A stretch of 64,000 bases of DNA from Pterois miles (GCA_947000775.1 CAMQGK010000299.1:434001-498000), one strand, 5' to 3'; positions 12,001 through 24,159 are shown, counted from the first letter of the stretch. Notes: generated from the letters alone by a model not told the origin. Program-made: numbers and translations.

Positions 12001-15000
12001 CTTTACATCACTGAGCTCACGTGTGCTCTCACTGTAGCAGCTGACCTCCTCATAACATTGTCCAAAAAAAAAACCAACAGTCTGTTAGACACATATAAGC
12101 AACGGTGGTTAAAAACACCCCCTCCCAGACAAAGATAAACACATCTGAGATAACATTTGAAGGATGCGACCGTGAATTTTAATGTTTTCATCTGTCAAAG
12201 TAAACAGGATGTACTATTAGAACCATGTTTTATTGCAGATTAAGTGCACGCAGCCCATATCCTGTTTTGTTTTCCTTCACAAATAAAAAGCATTTGTGAG
12301 ATTTACTTAGCTTTTAATATGTCTGTAAACACAACACAGCAGGATGAAGACAAAAAAAATGCAAACAAGCAGTTTGCTAGAGGTGATAAGGCATCACCTC
12401 CACGATGAAGTGGCTGTGAGGCTGATCCAGTAAGGTTCTGCTCTGATCTTTGCCCTTGGGATGTCCCAGCTGCAGCACAGCACACATAACGCACTGCAAC
12501 TTAAAACCCCTAAGTGCTAACTTCTTTAGGGGCCAATTGCACCATTGCACTGCTGCGCCTCCCTCCCTGCACGGTTAGTGCATGTGAGTGTAGATATGTA
12601 AGGCGGGGAGCAGCTGCACGTGTTTTCGCATGTGAGAGATGGCGTGCCAACATAGGAACATACGTTGACTATATGTTGTGTTCTTGAGAAATGTTTGTGA
12701 ATTAAGTTATTTTACAGTATATTTGTTAAGATAATGTTTGATGGCGCTGCAGAGACATTAATTGGCTCTTAACTAATCACTGAAAGTTAAAAGCGTGCAT
12801 CATAATATGTAACGCTGTTTAAAACCTAGATAAGAAACACACTTTAATGGACATAACCGATAATAAAAGGACCTAATAGGCTCCAGGACAGACTGTAGCT
12901 TGATCTACCATGTCAACGTATATAACTCGTGACACGTTTTCTCTGTTAATATATGCCATTGAACGTATAGATACATAACACGATCAACCAATGAGAGCTC
13001 AGCTAGTTTCGACGTGACGCCCGCTATTGGCTCCTCACCAGAATCCCCGCCCCCTCTTTGAACCATTAAATTAATATTCATAACCCGAGGGCCCGGCCCG
13101 CCTATCAACACAAGGCAGGACGGACATGTTTGGCGAGGGGGTGCGGTTTGTTCCGAAACACCAAAACCTCCACACGACCTAATTTCTCCGAGGAAGTGGC
13201 TGTGGGTTAGCGCAGAGAGTTTTCAGGAGATGCGTTGACATTGTTGTCGCACTTGAGCGTGGATTTAAAAACATTGGAGACACCCTGCGACGGAGGTGAA
13301 ACCGGCTAGCGTTAGCAAACGACCAGGGTAGTTGTTGAGCTTCGTTGGATATTGTTAACAAACGGTGGGGGGGATGTCGGGAGAGCGCATTATGATTACA
13401 CTGGAAACGGCCGCAGGGGGGCCGAGCTCATTCCCCGTGGTTTTGAAGAAGATAATGGAAATGCCTCCGCCGAATATTCTGGACGGCGACGACGGTAAGT
13501 GCAGTTAAATGGACGGTGTTGTTAGGTCACACACGAGTTCAGCCGGAAAAAGTCGAAAAACCGGAATAAATGTACCACAACAAAGTATCAAAATACGTTT
13601 AACTCATGTGCAACGATATTAACCTGTGTATACCAAACAGGACAGTTTGCTTGAACACAATGTACACAGGCCTCTCTTCCTCTCTTGAGTCTGTTTTCGA
13701 TGCTACTGATACAGTAAAAAAATGGCGACTTCTGCTGGCCAGACCGTTGGTATTACACTTGTATGGACGGATAACTCTAAAACCGCGACTTAATGGGCAC
13801 CATACAAGTGGTTTTACTGGTTATATTGCTTGTTGGCTGTGATATTAAAGCTTTGGAAGCGATTCTGTGTGGACTAGTCTGCTGCTAACTAGACTCACCA
13901 TCCCGGCTTGTTTTAGACACCCCCCTGATTTTAAACGCACATTTATTGATAGAAAGTCTCCTTATATGGGTGCAGTGATTTTATTTTTCAAAAATAAGTT
14001 GCAAACATATGAAGGAAAGGGCATGCCTTGTTTAAGTTTGTGCTGTAAGGTCTCATGGAGCTGTACTACATAACACAGCATTTATTCCCCCTGGCTGATT
14101 TGTCCCTGTTTTCACTGTGGAAATTGACTAAAAAGCTCTATTCTTAAACTCCCAACTGTGCTGACCAGAAAACAACAACCTGTATTGTATTGTATCTTCG
14201 TAAAATAGTGAGCATTTTCTAGTAGTTTCGATTGCTCTAGACTGATCCAGAGGACTCACTGGGGTTTTAATACTGTGGAGGACTTCCAATTAATTATTCA
14301 TTTGATTTCAATTATTTTTCAAAAAAAAAAAAAAATCTTACTTTGAATTTCAATGATGCGACACTGATATCCAGACAGACTGATGAACCTCAGCAAATGT
14401 TGGCTAGTTGCAAAGTTGAGATGTTCTTTGGCAGATTGAGGTTTGATGTGCCACCTGTAGCTTGTGGAAGTTTACAAGTGATCCCTTTACTGTTGAAAGG
14501 TGCAATAAAAACCTGGGTTTGGTGCCTGGGGGACCTTTCAGGATGGGGTTTCTTAGCAGAGGAAAAAAAAAAAGACATGGGGCTGAAATCTCAATTGTGC
14601 TTTACTTGAGCTGATTACCTGTTCAACCCGTAATATTGGACACAAAACTGCCTCCGGGGTTGTAACAAATGCCTTAACCAACTTCTGAGAGTACTGTTTA
14701 TTATGTCTAAATGTGGATCTTTCCTGTGTTTTAGACACCGACAAGGAAAAGCTGTGTCTTGGAGACAGTGTTGACCTGGTCGGGAATGGTAGCGACATGG
14801 GTCCTTCAGCCGCCCTGACCCCCGCTATCTGGGAGAAAACCATTCCCTATGATGGCGAAAACTTCCACCTTGAATACATGGACCTGGAGGAGTTCCTCAT
14901 GGAGAACGGCATCCCAACCTTGCCCGACGAGGATCCCCTAAAGAGCAGCCCAGAAGGAGTCACAGTGAAGACGGAGAAAATAAAGACTAACCCCTCTGCG

Positions 15001-17819
15001 CAGACTAAGGGTGCCAAGCCGGTGAGCGTGTCCCCACTGGCCCTGATGCCCATTCAGGAGCTGGAGAAATGTGAGGAGGAAGTGGTGATCATCACCAAGA
15101 GCGACACTGATATCATCTGTGATGTTACTGCAGGTGAGTGGGGGTTGGTGGATCAGAGACTAGGGAGCTGCAAGGTTTTACGATACTCTTGCTGAGTATG
15201 GGTTTTACAAGGCAGAAAACTAGTTGTTCAGGCTAAGTGAGATTACTGTTACTGTTTTGGAATGGGGCAAGGGCTAAAGATGGTGCTCATGGTTGATTCT
15301 AGTGCCTCTGCATAGCAAAGATAGTAGAGTCCACAACAGGATTATCAGCAGTCGGCACATGATGGAATGTCAGTGTATGTTATGGCGGAAAGAAACCGCA
15401 TATTGAATTGTGTCGCTGGCCTTCAGTTTAATCTGTAGCCGTCTAATATCTCAGTTCTTGTGTTTGTCTTCTGTCTGCTCAGAGGTGACCACTGAAACCG
15501 ACAGAGTGACCCCCGAGCCCGTCGACCCAGATGATATCGAAGTCAATGTCAACTATGAGCCAGATCCCACCGACCTGGTACTGTCGAGCGTGCCCGGAGG
15601 CGAGCTGTTTGACCCTCGTAAACACAAATTCTCTGAAGATGAGCTGAAGCCACAGCCTATGATCAAGAAGGCCAAGAAGGTTTTTGTACCTGAAGAACAG
15701 AAGGTATGCTAACACACAACCAGCAGTTTGTGCATAGTTTGTTTTATGGGAAACACCACATTACATCGGCAAACTTAAGTGTTAAGCAGGACTTCAACAT
15801 TTAGAGTTAGAATAAGCTTCACTTCTTAAGGCCTTTGCACACCAATTCTGTATTTTACATATAAAATTCTTGCATATTTAAAAGTATAAACAACCTCATA
15901 TTGTGTCAGTCACATTTACATACCAAAACTTTTGTCTGTCATTAAAGTTTTTGGAACAGGTTTGATTTTCTGCAGGGTTTTTTCACATTTGTCAAAAGGC
16001 AAAAGAGGGTTGAGTGTTTCTGAGCCAGCGTCTGTGCAAACGCCATCATCCATACTGGCATAATAAACACTGGTATCTCCCTGCAAAAAACACTTCACGA
16101 TTAACAAATAAAAGACTGCTAAGATGCAGAATTTGATTGCAGAACAGCTTAGAATCGGGGGTGGTTGCAAAACAAAGGATGCAGGAAAAATTTGACAGTA
16201 GTGATTGTGCTCTAGGCAGCTAAATGATTTTTGCATTTTGTAAATGTCATCCATTCATTAGCCCCTTTTGGGACTAATGCTGTCCATTAGGGCTGCACGA
16301 TAATGTCCAAAATGATTATCACGATTATTTTGATCAGTGTGGAGATATTATCACGATTATTCATAGATTTTAGGGACAACATATTTTTATTTTACTATCA
16401 CATTTAAATGAACAGAGCGCTGTCTTCACTCCCATGTTGTGTTGCATTCCAACCATCTGAAATTTTATCCTTTTACTTTGTTATTGTCATCTATATCGGT
16501 TTTTGCAAAAAAAAAAACACAATTGAAATGATTAGGAAATAAATGATTGTATTTGTATTTAAATATTTGCTTTAATTAAAAAAAAACCCCTGGCATTAGT
16601 ATTTCTAATTATGTCATTAAGCTGCTTAGAGCTAGTGTTGGGCAGTTAAACAAGTCATAATTCTCTCTCTAATATCTATTTTATATTGCTAACATCATCT
16701 TAAAACAATTGGATTTATTCAAAATTTATATTTTTTCAATTCATTATATATTCAATTAATATGCTCCGTGTTGTCGGCAGACGAGCCGGTCACGGTTCAT
16801 CTCTAGCTGTCCGTTTAGGAGGCGCTTGATTTATGCAGTAGAGCTTCCAATGAACGAAGCACGTATTATAAACACCAATATCGCTGTCAACAATTACTAA
16901 TTGTGGGAAGCCAAAATTGTGATCGTGATTGATATTCAAGATATTGTGCAGCTGTACTATACATTGCACCTATGTACTTCATTCAGTTTTGTCCTGTATT
17001 GTGACACCACAGACTTAGTGTGCAAGGTTTTTACATGTAGCGATTGTTATCAGATGACAGGTCAATAAAACACATACAAAAAATACGGGTTTGGTGTGCA
17101 AAAGCTTTTAGACAACTGGATGTTGGAAGGACTAAAAGGTTCAGGTGTTAATGCGTGGTGGCCTATCCACATGTAATATTCATTTCTAGTTTAACTGATA
17201 CCATGATACCAAAAAAATACATTTGAGAGGATGGCTGATGAAATCACAAGCCTGTAACTGTTTTATTGGCTTCTAATTTCATCAGCCGTCTTCTCACAGC
17301 ACAAGTGGTGTGAAGGAAGAAAACAGGCCATGTCACAGTGAAACAGCTCCAGCGACTCACAGTGACTCAGCGGAATGACAATCTTCAAATTGATGTTTTC
17401 CTTCTTCCCCAGCCTGCCTGAGAACACAGGTTTTTGTTTAGACACACAAAGCAGCCTGGCTGTGGGCCATATTACGCACTCAGCTGCGGTCAGATTTGGG
17501 GCAAATGTGTTGACAATAAGACTGTTAAACCAGGTTACCTAAAGTTCAGAAAGCGTGGTTGTGTTTCTGTGACTCAGCGCTTCTTTCTTCACCACCTCTC
17601 CAGGATGACAAGTACTGGCAGAGAAGGAAGAAGAACAACGTGGCCGCCAAACGCTCACGCGACGCCCGCAGGTTAAAGGAGAACCAGATCACGGTCCGAG
17701 CGGCTTTCCTGGAGCGCGAGAACGCAGCGCTGCGGACGGAAGTGGCCGAGCTACGGAAGGAGTGCGGCCGCTACAAGAACACAGCGGGTCGCTACGAAGC
17801 CAAATTCGGACCGCTGTAA
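9086..17819 (+). CDS. tef: Thyrotroph embryonic factor, short isoform (alternative first exon)
   Basis: Coding exons are 9086-9152, 14735-15133, 15483-15703 and 17604-17819, giving 300 residues. The first exon encodes 22 residues (MSTEIPEIFRALLEHLPNF) plus one base and ends at a GTAAGT donor. It leaves the frame in phase 1, the same phase as the downstream alternative first exon, so both join the common exon 2 in frame. The peptide resembles the short alternative N-terminus of human TEF (MDMPEVLKSLLEH). The rest, including the PAR and bZIP regions, is shared with the long isoform. Intron 1 for this form is about 5.6 kb and contains the other promoter. Confidence is high for the exon, moderate for its use. 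Confidence 0.85.
9153..12970 (+). other. Long first intron of the short tef transcript
   Basis: About 3.8 kb of AT-rich sequence between the two alternative tef first exons. I see no further exon or clear mobile element. Three CACGTG palindromes occur at 9996-10001, 12018-12023 and 12617-12622; they are listed separately because of their possible clock role. Confidence 0.6.
12617..12622. promoter_or_regulatory. Candidate E-box upstream of tef long isoform
   Basis: Canonical CACGTG in a GC-richer patch about 750 bp before the long-isoform start codon. Two more lie at 12018-12023 and 9996-10001. PAR-bZIP genes (DBP, TEF, HLF) are known outputs of the CLOCK-BMAL complex, which binds this motif. 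The sites are seen; binding is inferred, and a six-base palindrome can occur by chance. Confidence 0.35.
12980..13373 (+). promoter_or_regulatory. Proximal promoter and 5' UTR of the long tef isoform
   Basis: CCAAT at 12988-12992, an inverted CCAAT at 13026-13030 and a GC box CCCCGCCCC at 13045-13053 lie within 70 bp, followed by an AT-rich patch (TTAATATTCATAA) and then GC-rich sequence up to the ATG at 13374. A CGTGACG motif near 13013 could bind CREB/ATF proteins. Transcription probably starts between about 13080 and 13200. Confidence 0.6.
13374..17819 (+). CDS. tef: Thyrotroph embryonic factor, long isoform (PAR-bZIP transcription factor)
   Basis: Exons 13374-13494, 14735-15133, 15483-15703 and 17604-17819 give 318 residues, close to human TEF (303). 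PAR-bZIP factors bind D-box DNA (TTATGTAA type) as dimers in the nucleus and carry circadian output to metabolic and detoxification genes. Visible parts: N-terminal FPVVLKKIMEMPP (about 19-32); a conserved activation segment IWEKTIPYDGENFHLEYMDL (72-91) running on to MENGIP; a Pro/acid-rich PAR region with LVLSSVPGGELFDPRKHKF and KPQPMIKKAKKVFVP (about 200-247); a basic region RRKKNNVAAKRSRDARRL (about 254-271); and a leucine zipper ending in FGPL. The KYGPL/KFGPL type of ending and the two first exons favour tef over hlf or dbp. Which teleost duplicate (a or b) it is cannot be told. Confidence 0.95.
16289..16957. mobile_element. Non-autonomous DNA element in tef intron 3
   Basis: It begins TAGGGCTGCACGATAAT and ends ATATTGTGCAGCTGTA, so its ends form an imperfect inverted repeat. 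Near each end the sequence repeats ATTATCACGATTATT-like or GTGATCGTGATTGAT motifs. Fish genomes hold many elements with this 'gggctgcacgat' terminus, usually grouped with hAT-type MITEs. No transposase is encoded. Confidence 0.6.
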
Positions 17820-18301
17820 GGGACCGCGAAAAGCATGAAACTGTTAATGGACATCTGTAGAGCAGACAGCACAGTATGAGTCACTTTGTTTTCACAGGTC
17901 AGGTTAGAAACATTATGCTGTTATAGGGCAGTCCTGATTGGTTGTCATGCTGAAACCCACTGAGAAGACAGTGTTATGGAGGGAGTTAGCCGCGGGAGAG
18001 GAGGAAGAGTGGGAGGGAGGGTTCACCCCTTTGAGACTAGGACAAAACAAAAGCTGTGTGAATAATGTTTCTGCTGTTTAATGTTGACCTCTCTCCCTCC
18101 TCCCCTTGTCATCCTTCTTCTCTTTCAAGTGCGGCGCCGGACGAAGACCAATAAACAGCAGTTGATTTATTAATTTATTTTTCTAATGAATAAATAAATC
18201 AAACCAGTGGGGTTGGAATGTACGCACACTAGAATGGATCAGATGAAGAAGAGGAAGGGTATGGCTGGTGTTGCCACGGAGATGCAATAGCATGTAGACC
18301 T

Positions 18302-18345
<44 letters not shown>

Positions 18346-20234
18346 CCATCCATGAAAGTGTGAGAGGATATTCAAGTGCTTCTTCAGTACACGTCTTTTA
18401 CGATGTATACTTTTATCATGTTTTGTACGCCTTCGGCCGAAAGAGATCATTCGTGATGTTTATTTTGGAGAAACCATAGCTTTTGTTTTTCTTTTTTAAA
18501 TGATAGATGATACTTGGGTAGCAATTTTAATCTTGTAGACTAGATTATTAGTCTTTATTTAGATATTGTAGAAAACCGATTTGCAGGTTACTTCCAGTTC
18601 TTTCCACATTTGAATGGATTCTGAAATCTGCCTTTTTTTAGTTTCAAAGCTATATTATGTGGCAGATTATGCGAAGAGCTGGGCTTTTCTTTGCCCACAA
18701 AAAAAAGCCTTTTTAACTGTGACATTTCCAATAATTTAAGCTTATTCAGGGGATTACAGTGACGTGGCAGAAAAAGAAAAAAAAGACAGCGCAGCCACGT
18801 TCACTTCTCTTCACGTACCAGCGACGCAGAGGCGGCCCTCCGGTGTCGCTGTCGCTCTTGTGCTGTTTTAGTCACAGAGTAGGACGCCTGCTGCTTCGCT
18901 CTGAGCGGGGCGTCAGTGGTGACTCGTCCATTTACGTTAGAAAGCTTTCGAAAGTGTTGTGTGTAGAATCCACTGATGCATGTACTGTAAATATTTGTAG
19001 CCTTAGATTATACTTTCTAGACTGTTTTTTTTCTTTCTCCTCCATCATGTTATAGTGTGCTCTGTGTCATTGGACATTAAAAAAAATGCAAGGAAAGTTT
19101 TTGAACTGTATGTTTTGTATAGATTTCAAGCAATGAAAATTTCTGAAATGTAAGAGCTCCACAATGGCTGAGTTTAATGTGTGAACATGAGTGTTTAAAA
19201 GCAGGCTGTCGCATGCTAACGGGATTTAAATTAGTGCCTTATTAAAGGCAGCTGAAGGGAGTATTGTTTGACTCACAGAGCTTGAAAACTCACATATAAC
19301 CAAGCTCATACTTTCCTATTATTCGTAATAGGCTGCTTGAAATGATAACAAAACTGGATATTCAAAAGCTTTTTGACTAGGGGTGAATGTGCATTTAGAT
19401 TGTCTCAACTGTCAAGTCTTTAGGATGTGTTGGACACATTCATCGGCCTTCTTTCTTTCTCATTTGTGTCTGAGCTGCTTCGTCTGTTCTGTCTGAGGCG
19501 TGTCAGCTGGCAGCGTCCATTTCCAACGGATTTTAAATTTTTTTATTATTTTCGACAAACCAGGAAGCCTCGGTAGGTGCGGACTATATTTGCGCATCAA
19601 AAACTCTCCAAGCCATTTTCGTCTGCCAGTTTACAGGGGGGCATATTGTGTAACAATAATACCATCTGAAAATCAATTATTTTACTGTCCAGTTCTGATA
19701 AAAAGGGAAAGCTGTTTTGTTCTTGTGTTCTGTGCTTCCAACCATAGACACATTTACCAAAATAAGTTCAATATAAGTTCAATATTATAGTCCTGCTTTG
19801 GGAAGTGTTTCCATGTGTGAACTATGATTCAAGATGATATAAAATATATCAAGCTAACATAGGTTCTCATTAAACAACTTGCATCTTTATGTTTGTACAT
19901 GCTTTTTTTTGTTAAACTGATCAGACAAGCCTAATCTTTCAATCTAAAAGTCAGGACAGTCATTTGTCTGTAAGTGCAATTTTTACATCAGTAAATTCTG
20001 TATAATTCTGACATGAATGATGAGCTTCCTGACTACTTTTAGTACTTTTTTAATGCTTTCTGCTGTAACGGAGATTGCATCTGCCTTCTATCTGGAACAG
20101 GTCAATTTGTTAACTTAGAGACGTTGTTTTTAAACCTTCCTGGTATTGTCTTTGTATTTCTTTGTAAAGAAACGTCATGACATTTTGAGTGTGGCTACTT
20201 ATTGTGTCTTGTATATACAACATGTAAAAATAAA
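17820..20234 (+). other. 3' UTR of tef with polyadenylation signal
   Basis: The stop codon is 17817-17819. The likely end is AATAAA at 20229-20234, giving a UTR of about 2.4 kb, which fits the long 3' UTR of vertebrate TEF. An earlier AATAAA near 18151 could give a short form. The UTR has a run of 36 T at 18303-18338. No coding potential is seen. Confidence 0.6.
18303..18338 (+). repeat. Poly-T tract of 36 in tef 3' UTR
   Basis: An uninterrupted T run lies inside the predicted tef 3' UTR. It would give poly-U in the mRNA. The length is likely to vary between alleles or to be affected by sequencing error. Confidence 0.9.
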
Positions 20235-20554
20235 GCCTTGTTGAGAAAGTCTATCAGAGTTGAGTTCTTTCCTACGGAGATGTTAATTTAGATTTTAGCA
20301 GTGAGAAGCTCATTTAGAAGACTTTCAGTATATCTAGTCGAAATAAAGTGAAGCTCAGCTCCACTGAAAAGTCCAATATAAGCTGAAAGTATGGGTACAA
20401 TTTGGACCAATCTGGGGATAATATACAAATCTGAATACCAGACTACAATCTGATTGTATATATAATTCATGCAATAATTGTACTGTGGTTGTCATGTTTA
20501 CCATATTTGTGATTTGAGTTGTGAGCACAACTGTGTCAGGATTATTGCACAAAG

Positions 20555-20890
20555 AGAAAAAAAGCAGGCGAGGTTAGCACTGTCACCTCACAGCAGGAGG
20601 GTTGCAGGTTCGAATCCGGATTGGGCATCTTCTGTGTTGAGTTTTCATGTTCTCCCCATGTTAGTGTGGGTTTTCTCCGGGTTCTCTGGTTCCTCCCACA
20701 TTCCAAAGATATGCAGGTTAACTGATGACTAACTGTCCCTTAGATGTGAATGTGAGCGTGAATGGTTGTCTGTCTGTATGTGCCGACCTCTCCAGGGTGA
20801 ACCCCGCTTTCACTCAGAACCAGCTGGGATTGACTCCAGCCCCCCCGTGACCCCTAACGGGATAAGTGGTTGTAGATGGATGGATGAAAT
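20555..20890 (+). mobile_element. tRNA-derived SINE
   Basis: The 5' part resembles a tRNA: GTTAGCACTGTCACCTCACA, then a B box GGTTCGAATCC at 20607-20617. The body has TGTTCTCCCCATG, TCCTCCCACATTCCAAAGA and GGTTGTCTGTCTGTATGTG, and it ends in a GGATGGATGA tail. It shares its body with the minus-strand copies at 35987, 48045 and 48891, so it is a dispersed family. The B box makes internal RNA polymerase III promotion possible, but the copy is diverged. Confidence 0.85.
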
Positions 20891-21955
20891 AAAAGCACTC
20901 ACAGTATTATAAGAGACAAGCTTCAATATTTAGCTGTGCCAAGTGTACTCATTCATGGTTTTTTTATGCATAATACTTTCATCTCAATAACTTAACATGG
21001 TCTTCACTCATAATCATTTATTTCATGTGATAAATTTCCCCAATCTGATAAGGAGTCTGTAAAAAGTGATGATGTGTGGAGCAAAAAACTGTGAAACGCT
21101 GCTGTCTGGTGGAGGACGTTCATTAACCTTTAGCTGAAACATGCTCATTCGATATTTCAGCTGCTATGATAGACGTTTATACTGTCAGTTTATATCATAT
21201 TTGTGCAGACAACCTAATAATATGTTGGGTGTAACTACAATTTAGACATTTTTATTACTGGTTAAAACCAGGATTTTTGAAAAATGAGACAAATAGATTT
21301 TTTCAATGGGAAATACATTTTTGCACTACATATGTGCATATATTTGTCATTCAGCTTAGTTCATAGATACAAAATACTTGATTACGCGCCTAACAGTTTC
21401 TGAGTTACGGCCATTTTCTTATCATACCATATCTAGTATTTGGGCACATGGAAACTTCTGAATTTTCCTAAAATATAATGAATCTATTGCAAAAACAGTG
21501 GTTCCAGTAGGTTTGAGTGATTTTTCACATTTGTTCTTAGAAACAGCCAGAGAACAGTACAGAAAGTTCATTTGCAGGCACAAATAGGTTAATCTTTCAC
21601 CTATGAAGTGATGATTCTTAGCAATGACATAAAAACATTTAACAATATAAGTAAATCAATAATAAGTAGATTTATTTTAGTTATTTGTGCAGTAAGATGA
21701 TGGAAAAAAAGCCCACTGGTTGAAGCCTTTTTTGAGTATAGTAAAATATCTTTAAATGTTCTATTAGACTATTAATCCACTGATGGTTTTTGTTTGTATG
21801 TTTCTGGTCAATAAAAATGTCAATGGTGACATTTTACAGCCAAATGTTTAGTGTCTGTTACTATAAATGTGTGAACATAGACAGGGCCATGAACCTTCCT
21901 GAGTATTTTAACACTAATAACAGAGGGAAATCAACACGGAAATATAAAACTGGGT
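20891..21955. other. Intergenic region between tef and phf5a
   Basis: About 1.1 kb of AT-rich sequence between convergent gene ends. No gene, repeat family or RNA gene is recognised. Confidence 0.6.
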
Positions 21956-22050
21956 TTTATTGACAAGTCAAAAAAATGTTTCTTGAGGTTTGAAAAAAAA
22001 ATTTGCATAAAGCTGAAAAACTAAAACATGAACTGGGCCCAGTGGTGTCT
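21956..22050 (-). other. 3' UTR of phf5a with polyadenylation signal
   Basis: Read on the minus strand, AATAAA occurs at 21961-21956, about 90 bases after the stop codon (22053-22051). This gives a short 3' UTR, as expected for this small housekeeping gene. Confidence 0.75.
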
Positions 22051-24159
22051 TCACCTCTTCTTGAAGCCGTACTTCTTCCTTTCATAAAACAGATCTGTTT
22101 TAGAGCTTCCCAAGTTCACAATCTTAGGACAGCCATCTCGCTGGAAAGGAAACAGAGAAGTTGTTAAAGCAAAAGCTGTTACATCTCAAAGAAGCTACTC
22201 AGTGTTTTGTATATGGGGTGCAGTTTAAATTGCAAGTGCTGTTTATCTCCTCATAAATACAACCTTGTTAAATCCTTTTAAAGTCTCTTCAATGACGGAT
22301 TGAAAGATAATAGAAAAGATTTCCGTCTTTTCTATTAACTTTTGGACTGTTTCCAGCACCTTAGCTAAGATTTAGACAGGTGGAACGGTTGTTAGATAAA
22401 GCAAAACTCACATCTTTCTCCTGGATGGTGCACTCTTTACAGTAGTAGGCGTCAGACACTCCGGGACCTCCACAGATGACGCAGCGTCCCTGATAGGAGC
22501 CGTAGTTGCACTCATCACAGATGCGCACCAGCGTGCAAGGCCTCACATAGGAGTCACAGATGACACATTTGCCATCACCTGACAGGAGAAGGGATGGGAT
22601 GGATGAGAGAATATAGGGAGATGCAAAACATTTATGTGGCCTAAAACACGAATAACTAACAAAATGTCATCAAAACACTATAACAACTACATGAACTTTA
22701 AAAGAGTACATCATTGAAGTTGGGGGAAAAGATCTTTATCAATCCTTTTCATTAGTGATTGATCCAAATATAGTGAAGACTATGGTGTAAAGGCGCTACT
22801 GGGTCTTTGTGGTAATCATTTACAGGTGCTGTATGGATCCTTCAGGTGTGTTGGGCTCATTCAATCGTGTGAAGGACTCATTGCATGGGTGGAATGCCAT
22901 CTCAAAAAAGTACAAAATACAAGTCTCCCTCAAAAATAATCTAAGGCACTCTGTAGTGTTTGAACAAATTTAAAATGCTCCATGCGTTGCATGCTGGCAG
23001 GGACCCCGATGAAGACCTACGTTGGTCGCAACGCGCTGGTCATTTTAAACAATTATTGCCATGTAAAATAAAAACATTTTAAATTTACTCAAACACTAGG
23101 AGTGCATCGGATTATTTTTTAGGGAGCCTTGTATTTGTACTTTTTTTGAGATAGCATCCCACCCATGCAATGAGCCCTTCACAAGATTGAATGTTAAATA
23201 CAGTATTTAATTAATAATGTCTATAAAATAACAGGTAATAAGAACAAGAAGTCCTTATAAAAACTATTCACAACGCAGTGAGATATAATTGATCAGCTTG
23301 CTTTTCCAGCAGCCAGGTAACAAAGTACACTGTGAAACAGTTATTATCACAAATCACATGCCTGCTATGTAATCAGATGTTGTATGACTGTCAAAGGTTT
23401 AACAACATGGAAGTAAGTATATTAATAAAGATTAGTATGACTGTAATATATGTCATCAAGTGTAGAAGACATGAAACTATAATTCTCTTTATATCTGGGA
23501 AACCAGTTAACGTTATGGTTTATGATTTCCCAGCCAATATTGTCCCCAGTTGTACACGTTTGTATTTGTTGTAGACTTAAATAAATACTTTCAGCTTAAA
23601 GGAAAACACATTACGGTTAAAACAGTAAAGTTGTGACATTTAAAGGAGGAAACACTTACATTTCTCGCAAAGTCTCCCGATAGCTGAGGAATAAAAACAA
23701 AGCAGTCAGTGTTGCCAGACTGGCTAACAGTTAGCTCAGGCTGGCTAACAGTTAGCTCAGGCTGGCTAACAGTTAGCTCAGGCTGGCTAACAGTTAGCTC
23801 ATTCGTATCGATTTACTAGATTAGCTAGAAGCAACAACCTCACGTTATTCCTTCTTCATAGTCACAGTAAAATCCCATTCTGTAATACACTGAAGTAATA
23901 TTCAGTGAATCTATAACATTATTATCCTAGCGACACCTTTATAGACGTGAAGTGTCTAAGCTAACACCATGGCTAACAGTTTTCCAATGAAATCCATGCT
24001 GTTGCTGTTAGCGTGGCAGCTAACGTTATCTCGAGCAAAACAATAGACACCAAGCTGCGGTAAAAAAGTGTTATGTGATGTGTGAAATAAAATAGGGTTA
24101 AACGTACCGACACCGGCTTGTTTTCTGCAAAAGATCAAATCTGGATGATGTTTAGCCAT
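22051..24159 (-). CDS. phf5a: PHD finger-like domain protein 5A (SF3b subunit)
   Basis: Minus-strand exons are 24159-24108, 23683-23660, 22578-22412 and 22140-22051. They give 110 residues, the exact length of human PHF5A, and the visible peptides match it almost throughout. PHF5A (SF3B14b, yeast Rds3) is a nuclear part of the U2 snRNP SF3b complex and helps SF3B1 hold the branch-point adenosine. Zinc-binding Cys pairs are visible in [28 protein letters not shown] and YYCKEC, which build the zinc knot. The C-terminus ends KKYGFKKR. Exon 2 is only 24 nt. The ATG at 24159 is fixed by [11 protein letters not shown]. The gene lies head-to-head with aco2, about 1.1 kb apart. Confidence 0.97.
22858..23193. 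mobile_element. Long-armed foldback MITE in phf5a intron 2
   Basis: Two arms of about 66 bp, 22858-22923 and 23128-23193, are near-perfect inverted copies (CATTCAATCGTGTGAAGG at one end, CCTTCACAAGATTGAATG at the other). A spacer of about 204 bp lies between them. No protein is encoded. An intron transcript would fold into a long hairpin. The transposon superfamily is not clear. Confidence 0.8.
23721..23801. repeat. Four tandem copies of a 21-bp unit in phf5a intron 1
   Basis: The unit TGGCTAACAGTTAGCTCAGG plus C starts at 23721, 23742, 23763 and 23784 with almost no variation, so the array is recent. Each unit holds GCTAAC-GTTAGC, a small palindrome. Confidence 0.9.

Noticed and set aside
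20555..20630. Possible tRNA gene (B box GGTTCGAATCC)
   Set aside because: The sequence continues into a SINE body and has no paired acceptor stem; it is the tRNA-like head of a SINE.
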